Below are positions 23,069-33,449 of a stretch of DNA of 64,000 bases, piece by piece. The notes under the pieces were generated by a model that was not told where the DNA came from, did not search any database, and worked only from the letters and a program-made list of their open reading frames with translations. The stretch lies in NCBI GenBank assembly GCA_945643635.1, contig CALZFC010000078.1, positions 728,501-792,500 of the forward strand. Direction: 5' to 3'. Made by a program: the position numbers and the translations under genes. Source of the DNA: Allodiplogaster sudhausi. Lineage: Eukaryota; Nematoda; Chromadorea; Rhabditida; Diplogasteridae. Position 1 is the first letter of the stretch, and every line of letters starts with the position of its first letter.

Positions 23069-24336
23069 TTAACAACAGCTTGGTGTCAGCTTACAATTAA
23101 TAATTCTCCATGAGAAATAAGAATGGTTAATTATCTTCCGCTTCTCCTCGAATTCATTGATGAAAAAATAAATATATTTTCTCGAAGCAGTATTATTGAT
23201 AAAATTAGCATAAGGCACGAAGAAAGTGCTGCACTTGTAAGTGGGAGAATTGATGATGCTTCGAAAGGCAAGTAGAACCGTTGTTTTCCTTGCTTCCAAA
23301 GCTTCAGAAGTGATCATTTCTTCACGCTTTTCGCGTGAATAAAATAACCGTTTATTTGGCATCCGGGCAGTAGTTAAATCACAGTATCCACGGAGCAAAA
23401 CGTTACGGTACCCTGGGAGATCTAAGCGGATAATCAAAACATATGTATGTGTGCCTTTTAATAGATCCTTTCACTTAAGCAGAGAGACGCCTTGGTATTC
23501 GTCTGTCATCAATGACTGGTAACAATGCACTGCGATAAACAGAGGGCTTGTTTGACCCGCGAGGCTCGCGTGGCTCGTGCTGATGATATCGTTGCCTGGA
23601 CAGCCTCTGGCGGCTTCGGTGTATTTCCTCCGGAGTTGGACGCCTTCACGGTAGCTGTCCTGCAAGGAGTTGAATTTAGGACAGTATCAAGACGTCAGAA
23701 GAACACTTCTGACACACAGAGAGAGGGCATTGATTATTATTCACAATGTATTTGGTAAAAATCTTAAAGTAAACTCTTGCTTGTCGAATGAGCGTTCAAA
23801 TTAACCGAATTTTGAAACACAAAAAAAAGCAGGAATCAAAATAAATCTGTGATACGAGCACAGGCAGCTGGCGTGAAAAGTTTTCAAAACAAGGGCAACT
23901 TGTTGAGGACTCTTTGTTCAAACCAACCGAAGATATTTATAATACAGACATTTCATTATAGGATTATCGACTTTGCTGCTACGTTAGCGATCTTACTCAA
24001 CAAAGATTATTGATCTGACAAGAATTAATTCGGGATTTTTCTATGAGTGAGTAAGCTTGGAGAGAGTCAAAATGCTGAAATAAAACGAAGGGAGGGAAAT
24101 AACCATTAGACGCTGCCTTCCAGGTAGATACGTGCCGCATCGTTGGTGAGCTTGTTGTTTTTCGAGACTCTCGATTCTTCTCTCCACAGTTCTGGATTGT
24201 TGAAGGCGTCAGTCGTATCCGCGCGCGGCAGGTATCTCGGCTTCACGAAGAAGGCACACTTCCTGACTCTCCTGTTTCTGCCGTCTGCGAAGAGGTCCCT
24301 GTGCCGAATACTCAAATTGATCTTCATATTTGACAT
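23069..24336 (-). CDS. Unrecognised basic protein
   Basis: Exons 24112-24336, 23557-23659 and 23069-23421 join in phase to 226 residues. The start MSNMKINLSIRHRDLF follows the acceptor GGGTACAG|A, which may be a trans-splice site. The first two exons have good coding character (FVKPRYLPRADTTDAFNN; REGVQLRRKYTEAARGCPGN; IISTSHASLA). The last exon continues as DLPGYRNVLLRGYCDLTTAR and becomes AT-rich toward the end, so the true stop could be earlier through another intron. There is no signal peptide, membrane segment or known motif. The donor after LEGS (GTCTAA) is weak; without it the protein stops at LEGSV. I do not recognise the family. Confidence 0.45.
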
Positions 24337-25049
24337 TCTGTACCCTTCTTAGTTTTCTTCCCTACTAATCCTAACTAATTCCATATCGATTTATCATCGA
24401 TAAAGGAAAGACAGTCCAACAACGGCAAAAGAACAAGAAGAAAAAATACTTAAAGGAGCATGAAACTCAATTTTTTCAAGCCTTAAGCTATTACAATAGT
24501 CGGTCTACGTCCCTCATGCGAACACTTCTGCCTAGTAAGAAGATTCAAAAGTATAGCATTAGAGAGAAATTTGCATTAAAAAAATGTGCCTGTATCAGGG
24601 AAATTTTTGGTGCAAATACGGTATATTTCTGTTCTTTATAAGTTATGCGGAAAATTAACTCCACGATATTCACCACCGGCCTATAGGAGGGAAAACACTT
24701 TTTTAACATCTTCTCTTGCAATGTAGAAATGCATGGAAATATCCATCTCCAGTCCCTTTCTTTCTAATTGTGTGTCATTTTGCCAAGATTTCCAAGGAAA
24801 TATCGAAATATCGAAGAAAAGTTTCACTTTCAAAATTATTCTAAATGTTTTTAGTAGTCCGTGTGTACTGCTTTTCAGTACAAATATTATAATAAATGCA
24901 AAGCGTATTACAGTATCTCGGCACTTTTCTACAGGTCTTTCCGTGCAGGAGTTTTGGGTGTTCATGCTTCTTTAAGCACCAAAACGGTAATTCAAAAGAC
25001 CTGTTTTGAAAAAAATAATTAATAATATAGCAAAAAATGAATATACTAC

Positions 25050-25175
25050 CTTCTCGAATCTGAGAGAAGAAGTTGACATCCACGAATTGCGAGGCGACTT
25101 CGTCCTTCTTCTTCCCGATAAGTCCCCGCTCCGTTACGACTTCTCGAACATCACGGGATATTTCGGTCAAAAAAC
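25050..25175 (-). CDS. Isolated coding exon, unknown protein
   Basis: A 126-base open exon between acceptor TACTTAG and donor GAAG|GTAGTA reads FLTEISRDVREVVTERGL, then IGKKKDEVASQFVDVNFFSQ. Its phases (1 and 1) do not fit directly onto the exon at 24336, so either an exon between 24.4 and 25.0 kb is missed or it belongs to a separate gene. Confidence 0.4.
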
Positions 25176-25199
25176 CTAAGTACAAGTTTTTTGTAAGAT

Positions 25200-26100
25200 C
25201 ACAAAAGATGCATCATATTTAATTGTGAGGTCATAAAGCCATTCTCGCGACAAACCCGATTCGGAGAATCGCCTAAGCTTGCTTCAGTAGCTCTTGACGA
25301 CGTATGACTTCGTTTTGTCATCCCAAATTATGAATATTTTTTTAAAGATTGAATAATACTCTCAATATCTTGTGGATTCCTGAGTTTCTAATTTAAAAAA
25401 AACCTACTCAATCTCAAGGGCGAGGAGATTCGTCATGCCAATGCATGCAGAATTCTGCGCGTAAAAGTTGTGGTTGTAGTGGTTCCAACAGGTTTGAAGC
25501 CAATAGACTCTAAAGAGTGGCAAATGTATGCATATTTCTCACTCCCTCCCTCTCAACCTTACATCAAAGCATTATCTTTTGATTTGAAAAAAAACATGAT
25601 GTTTAAATGGCCTTGAGAAGATAGAGAGAAAGACGATAGAGAGAAAGACAGAACGACAGGTGAATAATGTATTCATCCTTGGAGGAATGTGATTGATCAT
25701 ATTCGGTGTTCTTTCTAATGCCGAGGTTCGGTAAGAACTACTTGGAATTTAATTCTTTTCAACAGTTTATTTACCATTAAAAAAAGATTTGGTCAAAATA
25801 TACGATTCATTCGAAAAAAAAAGTAAGCCGTATTGTTGAATATCGGATTTAAGTTTCCTCCACAAGGTGTCACTATTTTGATAACTCCAATTTCTCTACT
25901 GACTGTTGCATAACTTCACAACGTTTCATTCAAATAAGCATTTTTGAATATTTTGCGCAAAATAAACTTCCCGGAATTTCGATATCTTTTGATATATCGA
26001 TTTGCAATGGGCTGAATAGAAAGGGAAACAAACGAATGCGTTATATTTAAAAATAATTTCATTTCCTTGTTTGATTCTCAACAATCAATTCTTTTGTTAT
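25200..26100. other. Intergenic AT-rich DNA
   Basis: No gene, repeat family or clear signal is recognised. Confidence 0.35.
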
Positions 26101-26125
26101 TTTGTGAATTTCTTTTGATGGTTGT

Positions 26126-26446
26126 TCAATTGTGGTGTGCCGAGTAAGTGAGGTGATGGGGAGAGGAAGAAGAAAAGCAGAGCCCGTCCACTCGGCTCTT
26201 CCACTGGGCTGGAGCCGAAGCTGCCGGAGGCTGTCCGCCGTTCAGCGCCGCCTGGATCTTCGGCAGGTACTCGTCCACCAGTCCCATCTGGAAGATTATG
26301 TAGATTGTTATAAATAAGAAGGGAGTTCGTTAGGGAGAGTCGATACAATATTAATGATTCCATGAAAAGAAAATGGGAGGCCGAACCTTGTAAGCGACTC
26401 CGCCGCCAACGAGGACGAGAACGAGGAAGATGACGAAGGCTCCCAT
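26126..26446 (-). CDS. 73-residue membrane-anchored or secreted peptide
   Basis: Two exons (26387-26446 and 26126-26287) with canonical GT/AG give 73 residues. The first exon encodes a hydrophobic leader, MGAFVIFLVLVLVGGGVAYK, that acts either as signal peptide or single membrane anchor. The mature part starts MGLVDEYLPKIQAALNG, then a Pro/Ala-rich stretch and a Ser/His-rich tail ending YSAHHN. A TATA box lies 78 bp upstream of the ATG in the same extended motif as the Tyr/Gln-rich gene, so both may be strongly or stage-specifically transcribed. It lies head-to-head with the gene starting at 26930. The family is not recognised. Confidence 0.6.
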
Positions 26447-26523
26447 TGTGGAGAGAAGAGAGAGGAGAGGAAGGCGAGGGGGCTGAGAACACGAAGAATG
26501 AGTGTTCCACAGTCACGGGGACT

Positions 26524-26531
26524 CTTTTATA
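26524..26531 (-). promoter_or_regulatory. TATA box of the 73-residue peptide gene
   Basis: TATAAAAG on the minus strand within GGCAGTATAAAAGAGTCCC, nearly identical to the motif at 22014-22021. Confidence 0.6.
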
Positions 26532-26824
26532 CTGCCAAGATGCACTTGAGTTCACCAAAAACGGTGCAAATTACGAAATAAAGACAAGTAAATTTTGATT
26601 ATTTAAAACTTTTAAAGTAGAAATATAGAATTAGCATAGTCAATAGAGGCAAAACTTTAATCAGTGAAGGAATAATTCTAATTAAATGTATTTTCGTTGT
26701 TTTCAGGTCAATGAACTAAGGAAAACTCGAAGAAATCAAGTGAGTTCCATCAAAAGTTCTTAAAACTTGGCAATTTTCTCCCTCTTTCCACACTCTGAAG
26801 TTCATATTTGCATCCTTCGGCCCC

Positions 26825-26831
26825 TATAAAA
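26825..26831 (+). promoter_or_regulatory. TATA box of the QYVALWY-repeat gene
   Basis: CCCCTATAAAAGGGG lies about 105 bp upstream of the ATG at 26930, followed by CT-rich leader sequence. Confidence 0.6.
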
Positions 26832-26929
26832 GGGGTCGGCTGCCTCAGTTTCCTCACCTCGCTCTTCACCAAGAGCTCTCCTTCTCTCGTATCCCTGCTG
26901 CTCTTCGCTTCTTCTTCTTACTTCTCGCC

Positions 26930-28532
26930 ATGCCGAACCCGCCACCGAAGGAGGACACTTGGGCTTTCCAGGTATCCTCTTCTTTCTCCTCGAACCGCAA
27001 CCATTCTCCCTTCTGACCCATCTAATCCCTCTTTCCTTTCAGCCAATCGGCGCTCCTTTCCCCGACGCTCCGGTGAAGGTGATGGGCGAGCAGAACCAGT
27101 ACGTGGCTCTGTGGTACAAGCACGGCGTGCCCATCCACGGCCGCGCCTGGAACAACGGCGGAGTCGTCGAGTGCTCCTTCCCCTACAAGAAGGCCGAGCT
27201 CACCGGCGCCAAGGATCTGGGCGGCCAGATTCAGGCGGGCATTTAGCATCAAATTATAACATGTATTATAACACATTTATGCAACTACTATTTCTAAAAT
27301 CATAACCCACATAAATTCTATTATTGCAGATCTTGACGTACAAGGGCGACCACAATTCGCTGTGCTACTGGTACGAGTGGATCAAGTACTCGGACCGCTT
27401 CGCCAAGCTGGAAGAGAACCGCCAGCTCGTGAAGTGTGGCCAGTCCATGCCAATTCTCTGGAAGGGCGAGAAGGGCAACTTCCTCGGTTACGTCGACAAC
27501 AACACCGAGAAGGCCATGTTCAGGTGTGGAGAATAATGCAAAATTCAAAATCGTGATTTAAAAAAGTTTTTAGCCATGCTGGCGCCGCGACCGAGTTCTC
27601 GGGCGGCCAGCTCAACGGCGAGTTCTACATCATCATGCGCAACTTTAAGGTTGCTTTTCTTGGAAGAGAAAAAGAAATGAAATAATGCCCCCCGTTCTGC
27701 GAGTGCTCTTCCTGCGGCGCCGTTCCTCCGCGTCCGGGCCCGCGCGTCATGACGAACGAGTGGCTCGACGCCAAGGTCGGCGACCCGTGGCCGACTCGTC
27801 AGCTCGTCAAGTTTGTACCATTCCTGATAAGAAATGAGGATAATTCATATTTGATATATCGATTTCAGGGCTCTGGACAAGACCCTCGACACAATCCCCG
27901 GCCAGAACCCCGACCAGTACGTGGCCCTCTGGTACCAGGCCGGCGAGCCTGTTATGGGCCGCGTCTGGAACGAGGGTGGCAAGTTAAGATGGATTTCCAT
28001 CTCACTCAAATTGTTATTAAAAATATTGCCTACGAAAGTAATATTGAGTCTTCTTCAGATCGCTGCCAACTTCGCGTGGGTCAACCGCGAGTTCACCGGA
28101 AATGTTGGCTCGCTGCAGCTGCTCGTCAACCTCTCCGAGCACGTCCGCGGTTTCGACTACCACTGGAAGCCCTTCTCCGTCAGTCCATTTGGCTGTTTGA
28201 CCCGTCCAATGACCTACCGTACCCGCTTCCCGTTCAGGAGGTCTTCGTCTTCGGAACAGAGCGCGAGTTCGTGCCCGTGCACGTCAACCACCACAAGGGC
28301 GACATCTCGCCGGCCGTCATCACGTTCAATGGAAAGCAGATCCTTGGAAAGGCAAGCCATTCACCAAATTCCTCAGCTTCTAGTCTAAAACAATGATTTC
28401 CAGTGCGACGTCCGCAACGAAAAGTGCTCGGCCGGCTTCGGCGGCAAGGAGAACCAGATCATCGGGCCTGCCGTCCACCCCGCCACCATCGTGCTCGCCC
28501 GCAAGGCCCGCAAGGGCTACAAGTTCGATTAG
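26930..28532 (+). CDS. Nine-exon protein with duplicated QYVALWY...GRxWNxGG repeats
   Basis: Exons 26930-26971, 27043-27234, 27330-27523, 27574-27649, 27704-27810, 27869-27983, 28059-28178, 28238-28351 and 28404-28532 give about 362 residues. The start is [20 protein letters not shown], with no signal peptide. Two homologous halves are clear: [20 protein letters not shown] (about 31-50) and [20 protein letters not shown] in the second half, each followed by GG, an aromatic strand and an FTG or LTG turn. The C-terminus has [14 protein letters not shown] and ends [11 protein letters not shown]. The repeat recalls DM9-type and related beta-rich repeats, but I cannot assign a family or function. 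Odd points: GC donors after 27234 (CAG|GCGGGC) and 28351 (AAG|GCAAGC), and an intron 27984-28058 with donor TT that is in frame and stop-free, so it may be retained (25 extra residues). Confidence 0.8.
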
Positions 28533-28587
28533 ACTCCGCCCACCCGTCCAACACCAAACCCGTTCAGTCCCCTGTAGTGTCATATGG

Positions 28588-28593
28588 AATAAA
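28588..28593 (+). terminator. Polyadenylation signal
   Basis: AATAAA 56 bp after the stop codon of the nine-exon gene. Confidence 0.65.
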
Positions 28594-28639
28594 GTGTGTT
28601 TGAAATGTATGAAGACAATTCGGAATTACACAACGCAGC

Positions 28640-29480
28640 AAATGAAGTAGAATTCCTCGTTAGACTAGTTGCTGTAGAAAACGAATTTCAATATCGATTT
28701 ATCTTTTGATCAAAACATCTTGCGAGAACTTCGATAACTTCAAACGCAAAGAAAAATAGCAGAAAAAAAATTTGCCGTTGCTGCTACTTCTTCATTCCCT
28801 ATAAACACCTCTATCATTCCCGATTTTTGTTTATGCTTTAACAAAAGTCCTTCAGTAATCCCTTTCTATTTCACCGTTATCATCCCCATTTTTTTCTTTC
28901 AAATAAGTTTATCTCCTCCCTGCTTGTCGAACAGGACGAAGAAAGTAATTGAATAGTAATATTTTATTCATTATAAAGTGATTACCTTCCTTTTCAATCG
29001 CTTGACTCTCCAGTGAACAATCAATTCAAAGAAATTAAGACAAAAAGGCGGAAAGCAATTGTGCTTTGGCAGGGAAGGAAAGTGAATAATAATGATATTC
29101 ATACATTGTTTCCAATCATAATGAAAGCTTCTATCAGATGACAAACAACAGAGCTAAAGTAACAATTCCTAAGGAATTTTATGCGAATACGCGTCACATT
29201 GTTCATGAGATTGTTGTTGTTGGAGACACCGAATAGCTTATGGTTAGAAAAATGACCGAATGCGGTAGATTTTTGTTAGATTACGAAAGATGCATCATGC
29301 AATATTTTAATTATTGCGAATCTACGAAGTAGAACAAAGTAAAAAACCATTTTCAAACGATTTCAGAACTTGAAATTCATGCGCAAACTACTTTCATATG
29401 TATGACAAATGGCCTCGAAGTGCGTTTTATGTTAAGGAACCAAAAGATTTGAATTAAGCATTTCCCATTCTCTATTTTTC
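28640..29480. other. Intergenic, no gene recognised
   Basis: AT-rich, with no linked exons or repeats recognised. Confidence 0.35.
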
Positions 29481-29689
29481 TTTGTTAATACGAGCAGGTG
29501 CGAACGTTAACTTCAGCATCGGTGAATGCCATCAAAATATCGATCCCCTCTGCCAGAGCAGAGGAAAAAGAGTGCACAATCAAGAGAATCCAAATATACA
29601 GAAGGCGTTCTGCAAATATTCACTTATCTTCGGCTTTGAAGAAGAAAAGAAGATTCAAAATTAGCATAGATCTCCCTCTGGAGGCATGA

Positions 29690-29990
29690 CTCAAGAGCCG
29701 CTAGTTCTCGCTCCCTTCTTCGTTGGTGCTCCTCGCTTGGAGCTCTGAACTGATTGAACGCTGCTAGTCCGTGATTGTCGGGCACAAAAAGGACCGCTTC
29801 AGGACGCCGACGACAAATGTAGCGATAGGTCGCCTGAGGAGAAGCATGGAATCAGTTAAGTTTTTACAGAAGATCTTAGACTCATTAAATGATGGTCGAA
29901 AGTTCCGCTCCCAATAACTAACGGAGGAAGAACGTGCATCGGCGAGTGAGACGCGTAGATGAGTAGCGTGAGCGTGCGCTCTTTTTCCCC
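29690..29990 (-). pseudogene. Srh-like last-exon relic, interrupted
   Basis: The minus strand shows the start of the last receptor exon (LLIYASHSPMHVL) at 29925-29985, then a 74-bp insertion (29848-29921), then the rest (YRYICRRRPEAVL-type frame, native TFVVGVL) with the frame shifted and ending near the GAACTAG stop at 29697-29703. No other exon of this copy is present. Confidence 0.55.
29848..29921. mobile_element. 74-bp repeat inserted in receptor relic
   Basis: The sequence from GGAATCAGTTAAGT to GTTCCGCTCCCAATAACTA recurs at 30335-30408 (GGATTCAGTTAAGT ... GTTCCGCTCCCAATAGCTA). Here it splits receptor exon 8, so it behaves as a small insertion element. Confidence 0.55.
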
Positions 29991-30334
29991 TGCTCTCGCA
30001 AGTGAGAAAGACGTTTTGATGGCATTCTCCGATGCTGACGTTGACGTTCGCAGTGTGTAAATGTTTCTTTCTGCTTTCATAGTGACTTCCCGGATCTGAT
30101 TGGTGCTATTTGTTTGCGAATATCCAATAATATGGTATTAGAAGTGTATGTACCGCAAGAAGACGCAATATTTCAGACTCCAATATATACATAGATAAAT
30201 AGACAACGCCATTCGCAGTATTCACCTGTTCTACCTAGGCCACCTGCTTTGAAACCCCGATGATAATTGAAAATCTACTTATTGTTAATATTACTTTTGG
30301 TTTTCTGATAACTAAGCATGTATGTAGAACGCCC

Positions 30335-30408
30335 GGATTCAGTTAAGTAGTTCCAGAGCATTTAAGGCGCTTATAAGTGATGGTCGAAAGTTCCGCTCCC
30401 AATAGCTA
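30335..30408. mobile_element. Second copy of the 74-bp repeat
   Basis: Shares the 21-bp block GGTCGAAAGTTCCGCTCCCA (first 20 given) and both ends with 29848-29921, in the same orientation. Confidence 0.55.
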
Positions 30409-31152
30409 AATGAGGACTAGGCGAGACGGTGGCTGCTCTGTCCCTTTCCCAGCCCCTCGTTCGCTGCTTCGACGTGTTCGTTCATTTGATCCTGACATCG
30501 TTTAAAGATGTAGATGAACAATTAAACATTGACTTTCCTGACGCTGTCGCAAGGAATTGCGCAGTTCGACAAATCGTAATTCGTACAATTTTTTTTCCAT
30601 TCTCGTCGTTTGGGGCTACGTTTGTGCCCATGACCATTTCTTTCGCTTCATACATACATACATAGTAAGTATATACATACATTTTAGAATACACTAGAAC
30701 TGTCCTAGTAAGATCATATGAACAAGCTCACTGCATACTTGACTAGCTTATTGCAGGCTTGGAGGAAGGAAACCTAAAATGTCAGCAACATATGTAGGTT
30801 TGCAGAAAATTCCGTGTATTTTAGTTAAAAAAAACATTCTATGAGATCTAGCTTAAGAATTCCCTGCTGATTCCATAGTGAAGCAATTCTTGCCGTTTAC
30901 ACCGTTCTCTCAGAGATTTTTATTCAATCACCAACTCTTAAACTACAATTTTCAGAAAAATTTAAATAGATTACTGTTGTGGAGTTTTGTTCTCCTTTAA
31001 AAAAGACGCGACCATATTTCATCAAATTCTTGATTTGACCATTTAAAAATGGGCACTCTGCTTGGGATCATTTCCACGTGGCCACTGCATCATTAACAAG
31101 TAAATTCACTCGCTGAAAAGTCGTTGTACTTTTGTTACATTCAAGGATGTCC

Positions 31153-33348
31153 ATGTTGGATCTGTCATTCCTGTCGCCCTCGCATCTTAATAAGTTGATG
31201 GACTCAACACGCCAAAACGCCCCTGACCTCGCCCTCCACTCCCGCTTCTTTCTCGCCCGCCTCGTCCTCGGCTGCCTCTTCCTGCCACTCGATGTCTTCG
31301 CCGTCTTCGTCGTCGTCAGACATAGCGGAAAGTCCGCCGCATCTTATCGCCGCTGTCTTCTGCAGAATCTGGTCAGAGATGTCCATCTCTACCTCTTATT
31401 CAATTAATGGGCATTTGAATTGCCGCGTCTGCCCTGGGATTAGGCACTCTTATTGCTTTGATCTCGTGTCTTCATCTTTTTATTAATGATGATAAACCCG
31501 AATGAATAAAATTTTCGCACATCAAAAAAGGGAATAAATGATTACCGATTTGAGGTTGCGGGGATCTTAGGCGACATCGACTGTGCTTTCTTCATGAACG
31601 TGTGCGACTGTGCTTCTCCGATGCCGTGTGGTTGTAATGGCCCCTTCAATCTTCTACCGCACTTCCTTGGTCCGTTCGGCCAATTTGTCAGCGCTGTCAT
31701 CATTATTGATTTATTATTGATTGATCAATTGATCAACTGTATATATGTAAGTTCATTCAGGTATTCTTCTTGCGGCCGCTGTAACAGTCGCGAGCTTTGG
31801 CAATTGTATTATTTATCGTCATCAGGCAAGAATGTTTTCATTAGAGGAGAGAGTGGAGGGAGAGGAAAGGAGAGATTCAACGCAGCCATCATATCACTAA
31901 GTCATAGATATTTTGTGGAGAACTTAATTCAGCTCTATTTGGTTCAGTCTCTCTCTCCGTCTCTGTCTCTCTCTCTCTCTGTCCTTCTCTTTCTCTACTT
32001 TTTGAACAAATAATTTTTTTTTTATTTTTTGTCATCTTAAATCCTTGTCTCGTTAGGCCGTCCAATTGCCCGGTTCGCCCTTCAAACTATCGCGCCGAGT
32101 CTTCACCGCAATCATACTTGTTATCGTTGCCATCTGTTTCTGGTTCATTCTCTCAGCCACGATGGAAGGAGCGGAGGCAGTGAATTTGTTCGAACAGGTC
32201 TGATTATGATCAAAGCATTAGCAAGTTCTCACCTTATTAACCACATTGCCATGTTGTAATTTTTTACATATTTTATTTGCTAATTAAATTTATTTTAAAA
32301 AATATCCTATTAAATTAACATAAAAAACAAAATAAATAAATAATGTTCAGAAGGCCGGAAACTGGACGAACGGGCATCCTTGCATGGAAACTCTCTTCTG
32401 TTTCACAAGCTTGCCGATTTCCTTCGCCGCAGGTGCATAGTGGGTTTGCCATGTGCAGGAAAAGAGCACTGTCTAGGTGAACTGGCCAAAAGGACAGAGT
32501 TTCGTGAGAAGAAAACAAAATATTCATACCCGGCTACTACACAAGTTTACTAATTAGCAACTCACAGAATGAACTTTGTAGTTTGAAGTCTCCTTTGCCA
32601 ACGTTATCTGCTTCAGCCTGTATCGTGGCCGTCATTCTCGGGTTCAGTGCGTTCGCCGTCACCGCACACACCTTCCACACACTTCGCAATGCAGCCACGC
32701 ATCTCAGCCCTCAGACGCGCGCCTATCACGTGGCCATGTTGAAGATTCTCATTGTTCAGGTTGGAGGCGAGAACTTATACTACATATATGGTATCCAGAA
32801 GACGAAAGGAGCTAATACATACATTTACAACCCTAGATTTCCCGGGTTGCAGATTACCATTACTATAAAAACTTAAAAAGTTTTAAAATATGTTCAAATC
32901 AAAGTTGTCCAAATTCTTCCTTTTCGATTCTTCTGCCATATCTCCTAATGGGCGTACCAATGTGCTTCGCGGCGACTGCCTTCGTGAGCAGAGAGGACGA
33001 CGATGGTAAAAAGTAACTATTGTATTAAATTTTTACCTGTTTATATAGCTCAAATGGTTTATAACTATTGTCGCGTTGCGGATAGTTCAATTTAATAGAT
33101 CGCCCTGGACATACGTTCCTGGTAGTGCGACCTCGTAATACTTTTTTTGGGAGTAGCAAATCGCAATTTGTGCTTGTGATCGATTGGCGACGCTTTTATC
33201 GCTTGATCCTTTCTTTCCTCCAGTTCGCGTTCCACTCGCGGTGCTCGTCTACGCGTTTCACTCTCCGTGCATGTTCTTTGCATGCTTCTGCTCACGCCGT
33301 CCTATCGAACATTTGTCGTCGGCGTCCTCCAGCTACCCTTTCTCTATT
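31153..33348 (+). pseudogene. Srh-like chemoreceptor, probable pseudogene
   Basis: Eight exons can be placed: 31153-31371, 31555-~31735, 31761-31825, 32057-32197, 32351-32432, 32617-32759, 32927-33005, 33224-33348. Conserved blocks are LDLSFLSPSHLNKLMDS, HSRFFLARLVLGCLFLP, CGCNGPFNLLPHFLGPFG, PGSPFKLSRRVF and HPCMETLFCF. Several exons keep the frame despite codon deletions. Two lesions remain: exon 3 has lost 4 bases relative to paralogues (VFF then a shift before TVASFGNCIIYRHQ) and its upstream intron has shrunk below a usable size, and exon 8 has lost one base in FHSPVHVL. The exon 3-4 intron again starts GC (CAG|GCAAGA). The acceptor of exon 7 is TTTTCG. This copy was probably functional until recently. 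Confidence 0.7.
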
Positions 33349-33449
33349 GACAAACAAGGACTAGCAGCGTCCAGTCAATTCATAGCGATATGCGAGGAGC
33401 ATCAACGAAGATGGGAGCGAGGACTAGCGGATCTTGAGTCGTGATCACA

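Larger units (their letters stand above)
29500..30052. repeat. Inverted repeat around a receptor relic
   Basis: The left arm 29500-29578 (GCGAACGTTAACTTCAGCATC ... AATGCCATCAAAA) matches the reverse complement of 29975-30052 (GCGAACGTCAACGTCAGCATC ... AATGCCATCAAAACG). The 400 bp between them hold relics of the last receptor exon. Confidence 0.6.

Noticed and set aside
27686..27703. Apparent non-AG acceptor at exon 5 of the nine-exon gene
   Set aside because: The AG at 27702-27703 (CTGCGAG|TGCTCT) gives phase 0 with a normal site.
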